Under the pieces are notes generated by a model, which saw nothing but the letters and a program-made list of their open reading frames with translations, ran no database searches and was not told the origin of the DNA. Shown here piece by piece: positions 16,987 to 24,125 of a stretch of DNA of 64,000 nt. Every line of letters begins with the position of its first letter. Position 1 is the first letter of the stretch. Source of the stretch: Ruthenibacterium avium (GTDB taxonomy: Bacteria; Bacillota; Clostridia; Oscillospirales; Ruminococcaceae); NCBI GenBank assembly GCA_019118905.1, contig DWYA01000013.1:1-64000 (forward strand). Reading direction: 5' to 3'. Both the position numbers and the translations under genes were made by a program.

Positions 16987-17626
16987 AGAAGAACTGAAAG
17001 CGGCCGAGCTGGCGCGCCGCATTAAAAAAGACCGTGTGTTTTTAAATAACCCTGTGGTGATGCAGGGCCTTGGGTTGGCGCCGCTGGTGGTGGCAGCTGT
17101 GAGCCTGCAAAACGCCGTGATATTGGCTGTGGCGCTGCTGTTGATTTTAACTCCCACGCGCGTATTGGCTGCTTTTTTAACGCGGTTTTCGCTGTTTCGA
17201 TTCCGCGGCTTGACGTATGCGCTTTCCGCGTGTGTGGTTTATATCGGCGCCTTGTTCGTGTTAAGACAACTCTACACCCCGGCACAGCTGGGGCTGCTGG
17301 GGCTTTACCTGCCGCTGCTGTGCGCTGACCCCATTGTGCTCAAGCGCTATGAGCGCCCGCAGCGCGAACGGGTGAAAACGGCTTTGAATAAAGGCTTGAT
17401 TACTAGTGCGGGCTATATTGCAGCTTTGTTTTTGATTGCGGGCATTCGGGAGTTTTTAGGTACAGGATGCCTGTTTGGCCATGCTGTGATGTCGTACAGC
17501 CTGCTGCCGCTGGCGGTGCTGCCCATGGGCGGGTTTATCCTGTTGGGCCTGCTGATTGCGGCGTGGCGCAGTGCGGCCTCCATTGTGAAGCGCCAAATGG
17601 CTTTGGGGGTGAAGCAACAGACATGA
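16979..17626 (+). CDS. RnfE/NqrD-family membrane protein lacking canonical Fe-S cysteines
   Basis: 215 residues, about six membrane segments. It aligns by eye with RnfE: LNNPVVMQGLGLAPLVVA matches the NNxxLVQLLGLCPLLAV region, AGIREFLGTGCLF matches the LREIIGxGTLF motif, and LPMGGFILLGLLIA matches LPPGAFIGLGL. The first Fe-S-ligand Cys of the family (GLCP) is Ala34 here (GLAP), and the second (TNC) region reads LCADPI, with Pro at the aligned place and a Cys three residues earlier. GTG start at 16979 has AAGGAGG about 9 bp upstream; the ATGA at the end couples it to the A-like gene. Confidence 0.85.
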   Translation: MNEEELKAAELARRIKKDRVFLNNPVVMQGLGLAPLVVAAVSLQNAVILAVALLLILTPTRVLAAFLTRFSLFRFRGLTYALSACVVYIGALFVLRQLYTPAQLGLLGLYLPLLCADPIVLKRYERPQRERVKTALNKGLITSAGYIAALFLIAGIREFLGTGCLFGHAVMSYSLLPLAVLPMGGFILLGLLIAAWRSAASIVKRQMALGVKQQT

Positions 17627-18231
17627 GAGAATTGATGCAGGCAATTTTTGACTTTTTTCTGTATATGATCATGGCGGTTTTTGCACAAAATGCGGTGTTT
17701 ACCCGTGCGCTTGGCGTATCGCGCTTAACGAAAATTGTGGAGGATCATTCCGACACGCTCACCTTTAGCATTCTGCTGTGCTGTGTGCAGATTATCAGCG
17801 CTCCGCTGGGGTATTTGGCCACCGGTATGATGAATCGATGGAGTTATCAAATTTACTTCCGACCGCTGATTTTTACCCTTTGCGCCGCAGTGGCTTTTTT
17901 TGTAGTGCTTGGCGTGGTGGTGGCCATCCGCAAAGTGCATATTGCCCGCCATGCCGTGGCGGCGCTGCCCATGGCGACGTTTAATACTTGTATTTTGGGT
18001 ACGCTGATGGTTTCGGCAACACAGGGCTTTGACTTTAAACAGACGATGGGATTTGCCATTGGCAGCGGATTGGGCTATGTTTTGGCCGTTCAGGTGGTGG
18101 CGGAAGGCCAGCGAAAGCTGGACCACAGCCGCGTGCCCGAGATGTTTCGCGGGCTGCCGGTTACGCTGCTTTATATTGGCATTTTGGCATTGGCGATTTA
18201 CGGATTGACAGGCCACACAGTAACTTTTTAA
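17623..18231 (+). CDS. RnfA/NqrE-family membrane protein lacking canonical Fe-S cysteines
   Basis: 202 residues, about six membrane segments. Family similarity is visible in FAQNAVFTRALGVS (compare NNFVLVxFLGLCPFxGVS), LPMATFNTCILGTLM (compare LPLITTNCAVLGVAL), FAIGSGLGYVLAV and VPEMFRGLPVTLLYIGILALA (compare VPxxFRGxxIALITAGLMSLA). The first ligand segment is shortened and has no Cys; at the second the Asn is kept, the Cys position is Thr122 and a Cys follows at 123. It partners the E-like protein as the inverted-topology pair of Rnf. Start ATG overlaps the previous stop (ATGA). No rnfB, rnfC or rnfG follows. Confidence 0.85.
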   Translation: MRELMQAIFDFFLYMIMAVFAQNAVFTRALGVSRLTKIVEDHSDTLTFSILLCCVQIISAPLGYLATGMMNRWSYQIYFRPLIFTLCAAVAFFVVLGVVVAIRKVHIARHAVAALPMATFNTCILGTLMVSATQGFDFKQTMGFAIGSGLGYVLAVQVVAEGQRKLDHSRVPEMFRGLPVTLLYIGILALAIYGLTGHTVTF

Positions 18232-18287
18232 AGGCAAACAGTGCAAAGCTGCTTGCCGCATTGGGGCATGAGAGGAGTTTTTTTACA

Positions 18288-18716
18288 ATGCTGGTACGCA
18301 ATGTTACCATGGAGGAGGCGGATCAGCTGTATCCGCTGCTCTGCTTGTCCGTTCGCAAGGAGCTGGACAGGGAGCTGTTTCAAACCTATTTGATGCAGGC
18401 GCTGGAAAAGCCGACAAGACGCATTTTACTGGGCTATGATGGAGGTATTCCGGTCGGGTTTGCGGATGCAGAAGTGCGCGCGTCGCTGTCCGATTGTGCG
18501 CTTGTAGGGTGCATTCACAGCTTATTTGTGCGTGAGGAATGCCGTGGCCGCGGTGTCGGCACCGGGCTTTTGATGAATTTATCGACGCAAATGAAAAAAA
18601 TGGGCTGTACGCTGATGACGGCGACTTCCTCGCGTGTCAATGTGCGCAGCCAAGAGTTTTTGGAGCAGCGCGGGTTCTTGCGTTCGCAATACTGTTTTAC
18701 CCGTGAGCTGGCTTGA
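18288..18716 (+). CDS. GNAT-family N-acetyltransferase
   Basis: 142 residues. Typical GNAT fold: acetyl-CoA-binding motif A reads LFVREECRGRGVGTGLLMNL (V-x5-RGxGxG/A), followed by a C-terminal FLEQRGFLRS that matches the motif-B helix and strand. The substrate is unknown. I start at the ATG at 18288, 11 bp after AGAGGAG; earlier in-frame starts have no ribosome site. It is 56 bp after the Rnf A-like gene on the same strand, so it may be cotranscribed, but no functional link is evident. It is followed by a repeat element that contains its terminator. Confidence 0.88.
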   Translation: MLVRNVTMEEADQLYPLLCLSVRKELDRELFQTYLMQALEKPTRRILLGYDGGIPVGFADAEVRASLSDCALVGCIHSLFVREECRGRGVGTGLLMNLSTQMKKMGCTLMTATSSRVNVRSQEFLEQRGFLRSQYCFTRELA

Positions 18717-18760
18717 TGATTTTTCTTTGCAAGTAAAATTTATAATAAAAATAATTTTAA

Positions 18761-18918
18761 GCTGCCGCAGTACTGCGGCAGCTTCAGTTTGTCGAAAAAG
18801 CTTCGCTTTTTGACAAACTGAATCCCTATCACAAATGGAAAAGAGGGCTCAGCCCCCTTTTCCAAGCCTTTTTCCCCTTGCAGCCTGACTTCTTTTTGAA
18901 TCAGGCGGCAGCTTTTTT
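18761..18918 (-). repeat. Terminator-associated interspersed repeat, copy 1 (inverted orientation)
   Basis: The left edge is a perfect hairpin (gctgccgcagtactgcggca, then gc). Then comes a ~120-bp core that is the reverse complement of the cores at 21299-21441 and 63729-63870: cagtttgtcgaaaaagctt / tttttgacaaactg, ccccttttccaagcc, tttttccccttgcagcc, and gaatcaggcgg. The right edge is gcggcagctttttt, the 3' arm and T-run of the same hairpin, as if a second hairpin copy had lost its first arm. The core lies between the GNAT gene stop and the start of the next gene. Confidence 0.75.
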
Positions 18919-18937
18919 AAAAAAGAGGAGGATTGCT

Positions 18938-19786
18938 TTGCAGGTAGTGCGGGAAGCAGACAGCGATACCTGTTTGCTGCAAAAGGGCGGCGCAGTCATT
19001 GGGCGCGCGTCGATTTGTGAGGGCAAGGTTTCTTGCTGGGTGGACCCAAAGTGGCGCAGAAAGGGATATGGAACCTTTTTATTCAAACGAACCCTTGTGC
19101 TGCTGAATGTGCCGCTGAAGGAAACGTTAACGGCACAGGTGGAAGGTGAAGAAGGCGCATTTTTTGAAAAGTTTGGGTTTCGCGCAATCGGGGAAGGGGT
19201 TTACCGGCGTGAAACCGAAAAGCAGCGCAATGCTCTTTCGGTGGTGCATGATTTTTGGGAGCAGTATTTGATTTCCGGTACCTTTGCCTTGGACGCAACC
19301 GCAGGAAACGGATACGACACCGTGCTGCTCTGCCGTTTGGTTGGGCCACAGGGACATGTGGTTGCCATGGATATTCAGGCGCAAGCCGTACACAATACAA
19401 AGGAGCGTCTGCGCAGCGAAGGGCTGCACGCACAGGTGGTACAGGACAGCCATGCAAATTTGGCGAGGTATGTGCCGCGGGAGGGGCTGGATGCCGCCGT
19501 ATTTAATCTGGGCTATTTGCCCGGCGGCGCACATGACTTTTTTACGATGCCGGAATGCAGCATCCCGGCGATGAATACCGCGCTTTCGCTGCTGAAACCC
19601 GGCGGAATTTTAACAGTATGTGCTTATTCGGGAAAATTGCAGGGGACAGTGGAGCGTGACGCTGTATTGGAATGGGTGCAGGGATTGCCGCCGGAATTTT
19701 GCGTGCAGACCGAATGTTTTTCCCAGCGCAGCGGCCTGCCTCCGATTGCGGTATGCATCCGCAGGAAACCGCCGCAGAACGTGTGA
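18938..19786 (+). CDS. GNAT domain fused to MnmM/YtqB-like tRNA methyltransferase
   Basis: About 282 residues. Residues 1-100 form a compact GNAT-like acetyltransferase module (VDPKWRRKGYGTFLFKRT resembles the acetyl-CoA motif). Residues 110-282 match the YtqB/MnmM class I methyltransferase family: ALDATAGNGYDT is the SAM-binding motif I, VVAMDIQAQAV motif II, VFNLGYLPGG the family signature and LLKPGGIL follows. MnmM methylates the aminomethyl group of wobble uridine 34 in tRNA. I start at the TTG at 18938, 6 bp after GAGGAGG; an apparent N-terminal extension is just repeat copy 1 read in frame. The fusion is unusual; the GNAT part may be unrelated to tRNA. Confidence 0.82.
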   Translation: MQVVREADSDTCLLQKGGAVIGRASICEGKVSCWVDPKWRRKGYGTFLFKRTLVLLNVPLKETLTAQVEGEEGAFFEKFGFRAIGEGVYRRETEKQRNALSVVHDFWEQYLISGTFALDATAGNGYDTVLLCRLVGPQGHVVAMDIQAQAVHNTKERLRSEGLHAQVVQDSHANLARYVPREGLDAAVFNLGYLPGGAHDFFTMPECSIPAMNTALSLLKPGGILTVCAYSGKLQGTVERDAVLEWVQGLPPEFCVQTECFSQRSGLPPIAVCIRRKPPQNV

Positions 19787-19873
19787 AAATCACAGTTTTA
19801 ACACAAGAGCATGATACATTTGACACAAACGGTGGGTATACTGTAAGCATGAAATCAAAAGGAGGTTTCCATT

Positions 19874-21235
19874 ATGAATCACAACTGGGAATTTGATTAC
19901 TCCAATTTATATAATCGTCAGCCGAACAACACGCCCAATGCAAGCGCACCCCAAGGTCAGCCTGCTTACCGTGAACCGCAGCCGATGTATCACACCACGG
20001 GCGTGAACCTGCCGCCGGAGGGCGAGGATCCCAAAGCACCCAAGAAAGAAAATCGGTGGGGACGCCGGGTAGGCGCCGCAGTGGCGCTGGTCGTATTTTG
20101 TGCAGGCGCAGGCTTTGGCGGCGGATATTTGGGCGGTGTTGCGGCACGCGGCGCTTCCAGCCCCGTGGTGTACGAACAGCCGGATGAAGCTGCTACCGCC
20201 ACGGACGGCTCAACAGGAACCAACACACAAGCGAGCAACGGCCTTTCGGCGGAATCGCTGAGCATTTCGCAAATTGCTTCCATCGTCAGCCCGAGTGTCG
20301 TGGAGGTAACTACCGAAACGATTTCCACGAATCCGTTCTTCCCACAGTATATTCAAGACGGTGCGGGTTCGGGCGTGATTATCAGTGAGGATGGCTACAT
20401 TATCACGAATGCGCACGTCATTTCCGGCGCAAGCCAGATTAAAGTGCGTACATCCGATAAGACGGAGTATGAAGCAGAGCTGATTGGCTCGGATACCAAG
20501 AGCGATATTGCCGTTTTGAAGATTGAGGCCACCGGATTGACCCCGGCAGTCATCGGAGATTCGGATAAGCTGGTAGTAGGTGAGTTTACGCTGGCGGTCG
20601 GCAACCCGATGGGTACGCTGGGCGGCACCGTGACAAACGGTATCATCTCCGCGCTGAACCGTGACATCACGGTAAAGGGCCAGACAATGAACTTGCTGCA
20701 AACGAATGCCGCGGTAAGCCCCGGTAACTCCGGCGGCGGCCTGTTCAATGAGAAAGGCGAGCTGATTGGCATTGTAAACGCGAAATCTGCCGAAGAAGGT
20801 GCAGAAGGCTTGGGCTTTGCCATCCCGGTAAACACCGCTATGCAAGTGGCACAGAGCTTGATTGACAACGGCTATGTGACGGGCCGTCCCGCGCTAGGCA
20901 TCCAAGTGCTGGCTGTCAGCGATTGGCAGATGATGATGCAGTACGGCGTCAGCCAGCCCGGCGTTTATATCGTGGATGTCACCGAGGGTTCCTGTGCAGA
21001 TAAAGCAGGGCTGCAAGCGGGCGATTTGTTCATCAGCATTGACGGCAATGCGGTTGCAGATACCGTGGACGTAACGAGTGCGCTGGACAGCCATGCCGTG
21101 GGCGACACCATTGAGGTGCAGGTGGCACGTCAAGGCAAGGTAGTGCAGGTGAGCGTGGTGCTGGAGGAGCAATCCGCACAGGCTGCACAGGCGGCAGCAC
21201 AGCCTTCCAGCGAGCAGACGCAGCAGGCAGGCTAA
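19874..21235 (+). CDS. HtrA/DegP-like membrane-anchored serine protease
   Basis: 453 residues. Pro/Asn-rich cytoplasmic N-terminus of about 70 residues, one membrane anchor (AAVALVVFCAGAGFGGGYLGG), then an S1C trypsin-like domain with triad His in ITNAHVISGA, Asp in DTKSDIAVLK and Ser in SPGNSGGGLF. A single C-terminal PDZ domain follows (PGVYIVDVTEGSCADKAGLQ and AGDLFISIDG). This is the usual Firmicute HtrA layout: a surface-facing quality-control protease for misfolded exported proteins. ATG at 19874 has an AAAAGGAGG ribosome site. Followed by a terminator that has been duplicated around repeat copy 2. A CssRS-type control is possible, but no motif was confirmed. Confidence 0.94.
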   Translation: MNHNWEFDYSNLYNRQPNNTPNASAPQGQPAYREPQPMYHTTGVNLPPEGEDPKAPKKENRWGRRVGAAVALVVFCAGAGFGGGYLGGVAARGASSPVVYEQPDEAATATDGSTGTNTQASNGLSAESLSISQIASIVSPSVVEVTTETISTNPFFPQYIQDGAGSGVIISEDGYIITNAHVISGASQIKVRTSDKTEYEAELIGSDTKSDIAVLKIEATGLTPAVIGDSDKLVVGEFTLAVGNPMGTLGGTVTNGIISALNRDITVKGQTMNLLQTNAAVSPGNSGGGLFNEKGELIGIVNAKSAEEGAEGLGFAIPVNTAMQVAQSLIDNGYVTGRPALGIQVLAVSDWQMMMQYGVSQPGVYIVDVTEGSCADKAGLQAGDLFISIDGNAVADTVDVTSALDSHAVGDTIEVQVARQGKVVQVSVVLEEQSAQAAQAAAQPSSEQTQQAG

Positions 21236-21265
21236 ACCGAAAACCAACAATAGGTGAATTAACTG

Positions 21266-21477
21266 AATGGGCGCTTTCCGAAAGGAGAGCGCCCATTTGA
21301 GACTGCCCCAACACTGCCGCCTGATGCAGAAAGAACCCGGGCTGCAAGGGGAAAAAGGCTTGGAAAAGGGGGCTAGCCCTCTTTTCCATTTTAGATAAAG
21401 CCTCAGTTTGTGAAAAAGCGAAGCTTTTTTCGACAAACTGGAATGGGCGCTTTCCGCAAGGAGAGCGCCCATTTTTT
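21266..21477 (+). repeat. Terminator-associated interspersed repeat, copy 2, flanked by duplicated terminator hairpins
   Basis: The outer hairpins aatgggcgctttccg(a/c)aagg... at 21266-21298 and 21442-21477 are the same ~32-bp sequence with one mismatch; only the right one has the T-run. Between them lies the ~143-bp core: gagactg, gccgcctgatgcagaaaga, acccgggctgcaagggg, tggaaaagggggct and a terminal inverted repeat cagtttgtgaaaaagc/gcttttttcgacaaactg. It follows the htrA stop. The core is shared with copies 1 and 3 but the hairpins are not. Confidence 0.85.
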
Positions 21478-21570
21478 GATGTGTGCTTGCGGCTTTTTGC
21501 CGAACGGATTATAATAGAACGCAGGCATATGGAAAATGGGTATGCCTAAGGCATCAAAAGGAGAAACGTT

Positions 21571-22599
21571 ATGGAAATTACCATTCAAAAAGCGGTATTG
21601 CATATTTTAGATACACAAGTGACAGCGCCTGTGCTGTCTGATCTATTGATTGAGCAAGAGGAAGCGCTGATCTACTTGGGTTCTTTGGCTGCCAAAGCAT
21701 GGAAAAGTGAGGAAGCGCGCGGATGTGAGTTGATAGAGGATTCCTTTTTTCGGCAAACAGATGCGAGCCGTTTAGAACGCGATTTTGTGGCGCAAACGGG
21801 AGAGCTGGCTCAAAAATGGTTTGATGTGATGCAAGTGCAGCCCGCTATTCCTGCCGGGGATGTGGCGTTTCTTTGGCTGACCATTGACGGCGTGGAATAT
21901 TTTGCCGCAATGAAGCTGAATTATAAAGCCGGATGGGTACACTATTTTGAAATGCATGAGGAAGGCACGGCGTCCAATCGTATTGTGCGGCAGGAAACTA
22001 TGCTGCCCGCCGGAACAGCCAAGCCCGATGAAGCGTTTTTTGTTGCGGTACAGCCGCTGGGCAGCACCGTGCGCATTTTAGAAAAAAAGTATGAAATAGA
22101 TGGCCGAAAGCAAGCTTACTTGGCACATTCCGTAGTGGGGGCACGGCCGGGCATGTCGCCCAAAGAAAAGCTGGCCGCCATTTGTGAGGCGGCACAAGAG
22201 GTCAACCAGCAGTTTTACGGCAGTTTGGGTGTGGAAGAACCGGAGGTTGCCGCGGCAGTATGTGAAGAATACCGCAGCTATCGAAGCCAAGCGACGCAGA
22301 GCTTGGAAGAACCGGAGCCTGCTGTCCCGGTGGCACAGCTTTGTGAAAAGCTGTATGGCGATTTACCTCATGCAAAAGAAGCGTTTGAAAAAGAGCTGGC
22401 ACAGCGTGAGATTGAAATGGATGAACCTATGCCGATGCCGAGCACCGGAGTGCGCAAACTGCAAAAGCAGTCGCTGCGTTCCAGCGGCGGCGTGGAGATT
22501 AAAGTACCCGTCAGCATTTACCGCGATGAAAATGAAATTCAATTTATCAAAAACAGCGACGGAACAACCTCTTTATTGATTAAAAATATTTTGCTGTAA
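21571..22599 (+). CDS. NdpA/YejK-family nucleoid-associated protein
   Basis: 342 residues. The N-terminus (MEITIQKAVLHILD), the central YFAAMKLNYKAGWVHY segment and the C-terminal VKVPVSIYRDENEI-type strand agree with the 37-kDa nucleoid-associated protein family (PF04245). E. coli YejK binds DNA and associates with topoisomerases; the role in Firmicutes is unknown. Soluble, no signal peptide. ATG at 21571 follows AAAAGGAGAAACGTT. It stands alone between the htrA terminator/repeat and the rhodanese gene. Confidence 0.85.
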   Translation: MEITIQKAVLHILDTQVTAPVLSDLLIEQEEALIYLGSLAAKAWKSEEARGCELIEDSFFRQTDASRLERDFVAQTGELAQKWFDVMQVQPAIPAGDVAFLWLTIDGVEYFAAMKLNYKAGWVHYFEMHEEGTASNRIVRQETMLPAGTAKPDEAFFVAVQPLGSTVRILEKKYEIDGRKQAYLAHSVVGARPGMSPKEKLAAICEAAQEVNQQFYGSLGVEEPEVAAAVCEEYRSYRSQATQSLEEPEPAVPVAQLCEKLYGDLPHAKEAFEKELAQREIEMDEPMPMPSTGVRKLQKQSLRSSGGVEIKVPVSIYRDENEIQFIKNSDGTTSLLIKNILL

Positions 22600-22722
22600 G
22601 CTTTCCCTTTGAAGCGCATACAGCAAGTGCTGTGTGATGATGTCACAGGATGTTATATACTGGAATAGTATAATAACAAAAAACAGTACAAAGCTGCTGT
22701 ATGAAAAACAGGGGTGACAAAC

Positions 22723-23046
22723 ATGAATTTCCTTCAATTATTCCATAAAACAGATATCAATCAAGGCGTGCAAGAATGCCGCGACACAGAGAATGCAATC
22801 CTTTTAGATGTGCGTACCGCCGAAGAATACCGCGAGGGACACATTCCCGGCAGTATTAATATTCCTTTGGATGCGCTGGACGGCATTGACAAGCAGATTA
22901 CCGAGCGTCAAACTCCCATTTTTGTCTACTGCCACAGCGGCGGAAGAAGCGCACACGCAAAGCACTATTTGAACCAGATGGGGTATCAAAACGTGACAAA
23001 CATCGGCGGTATCATGAGCTATCGCGGCGAGGTAGAACGCGGATAA
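22723..23046 (+). CDS. Rhodanese-like sulfurtransferase
   Basis: 107 residues, a single rhodanese domain. The active-site loop is CHSGGRS with catalytic Cys and the C-x4-R pattern, preceded by LLDVRTAEEYREGHIPGSIN, the CH2-type entry motif. It transfers sulfane sulfur from thiosulfate or persulfides to acceptors. ATG at 22723 is preceded by AGGGGTG; an in-frame GTG 9 bp upstream lies within that ribosome site. A T-rich terminator follows. No neighbouring sulfur-metabolism gene points to a specific acceptor. Confidence 0.92.
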   Translation: MNFLQLFHKTDINQGVQECRDTENAILLDVRTAEEYREGHIPGSINIPLDALDGIDKQITERQTPIFVYCHSGGRSAHAKHYLNQMGYQNVTNIGGIMSYRGEVERG

Positions 23047-23067
23047 ATTGCGGATGAAATGCGAGAA

Positions 23068-23106
23068 GGCATAGCACAGGCATTTTGCTTGTGTTATGCC
23101 TTTTTT
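23068..23106 (+). terminator. Terminator of the rhodanese gene
   Basis: ggcatagcacaggc pairs with gcttgtgttatgcc and is followed by tttttt. Confidence 0.85.
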
Positions 23107-23130
23107 GCTGCCAGCGTAAAAGAGATGAAA

Positions 23131-23156
23131 TTTATCATTAAATATTTAATGATAAA
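23131..23156. promoter_or_regulatory. Perfect 26-bp AT-rich palindrome, probable operator
   Basis: tttatcattaaat followed directly by its exact reverse complement. It lies 14 bp upstream of the -35 of the DUF2975-XRE operon and is therefore a good candidate for the binding site of the small XRE regulator encoded there. Confidence 0.65.
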
Positions 23157-23169
23157 CATTAAAAAATGC

Positions 23170-23198
23170 TTGTAAATTGTTGAATGGCATGATACAAT
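23170..23198 (+). promoter_or_regulatory. Promoter of the DUF2975-XRE operon
   Basis: TTGTAA (23170-23175), 17-bp spacer, TACAAT (23193-23198), 19 bp upstream of the start codon. Confidence 0.6.
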
Positions 23199-23216
23199 CA
23201 AGATGAGGTGATTGCT

Positions 23217-23843
23217 ATGAACCTTGTATTGAAGTTTTCGCGTGAGCGTCTGATTAAAGCTGGATGCCTGCTGGTTCAAATTGCATGTTATTTTGCACTT
23301 GCCTTTTATGTGTTTGGGCTGGTGCTGAGTGTAATGGGCCGACAAACCTTTACCGTTCATACAAGCACGGGAACATATGACCGTGTGGTTTATGCGCAGG
23401 AAAGTTATGATGGCAACGCAGAGGGAATGACCATCACCACACAGGACGGGATCTATGTGAGACTGAACCAAGACGGGAAAATTGACTTGACCAGTCAAAT
23501 TGGGATTTCGCTGCTTTATGCCGTGGAGATGGTGCCGGCGGCGGTGGCGGTGTGGTTTTTGAGCCGCGTATGCACCAACGTACACCGCGGTGAAATTTTT
23601 ATCGGCAAAAATGCACATTACTTATCCATTTACGGTGGAGTTCAAATTTTTTCAGCGCTTGTGGTACCATTTCTCAAGCTGTTTCTTTGTTTTGTCGTCA
23701 ATCAAATGGCAGACAGTCAAATTGCCATTTCGACAGGACAAAGCTCCATGCAAAAGCTGGTAAGCGGTGTGGCTTTTGTGATTGCGGCGTATATCATTGG
23801 ATATGGAGTGGGATTGCAGGACGAGGTGGATCACACATTATGA
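23217..23843 (+). CDS. DUF2975-family membrane protein
   Basis: 208 residues with four predicted membrane helices: one near residues 15-40, then after an extracytoplasmic beta-rich segment of about 60 residues a helix near 100-120 and two at the C-terminus (about 140-165 and 180-200). This arrangement, together with an overlapping YozG-like HTH gene, is the known DUF2975/XRE pair of Firmicutes; the biochemical function is not known. ATG at 23217 has GAGGTGA at good spacing. The stop overlaps the HTH start (ATGA). The upstream palindrome suggests autoregulation. Confidence 0.82.
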   Translation: MNLVLKFSRERLIKAGCLLVQIACYFALAFYVFGLVLSVMGRQTFTVHTSTGTYDRVVYAQESYDGNAEGMTITTQDGIYVRLNQDGKIDLTSQIGISLLYAVEMVPAAVAVWFLSRVCTNVHRGEIFIGKNAHYLSIYGGVQIFSALVVPFLKLFLCFVVNQMADSQIAISTGQSSMQKLVSGVAFVIAAYIIGYGVGLQDEVDHTL

Positions 23844-24052
23844 TTGTAATTCGTCTTGACCGCATGTTGGCAGAGCGAAAAATGCGTTTGAATGACCTAG
23901 CCAAACAGGTGGGGATTTCGAATGTGAACTTATCGTATTTGAAAACGGGCAAGGTGCGGGCCATCCGCTTTTCAACGCTGGACGCGATTTGCCGCATTTT
24001 AGATTGTCAGCCCGGTGATATTTTGGAATATGTGCCGGACGAAGAAGAATGA
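23840..24052 (+). CDS. Small XRE/Cro-type HTH regulator (YozG-like)
   Basis: 70 residues, essentially one helix-turn-helix domain: LAERKMRLNDLAKQVGISNV forms the first helices and turn, followed by LSYLKTGKVRAIRFSTL and the characteristic ICRILDCQPGDILEY end. Such YozG-type proteins are encoded with DUF2975 membrane proteins and probably regulate their own operon. It starts inside the DUF2975 stop (ATGA), which implies translational coupling. The nearby 26-bp palindrome is its likely operator, by inference. Followed by a strong terminator. Confidence 0.92.
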   Translation: MIVIRLDRMLAERKMRLNDLAKQVGISNVNLSYLKTGKVRAIRFSTLDAICRILDCQPGDILEYVPDEEE

Positions 24053-24055
24053 AAA

Positions 24056-24103
24056 AGGGCATTCCGCAAGCTTTTAGAGCTTGCGGAATGCCCTGAATTT
24101 TTT
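24056..24103. terminator. Terminator after the XRE gene
   Basis: gggcattccgcaagct and agcttgcggaatgccc pair perfectly around tttag and are followed by a T-run; also usable by the convergent cohesin-like gene. Confidence 0.9.
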
Positions 24104-24125
24104 ATCAGTCGATTTTGGAAAATGC

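Noticed and set aside
15991..18231. Call as a normal Rnf complex
   Set aside because: Subunits B, C and G are missing and the canonical cluster ligands are altered.
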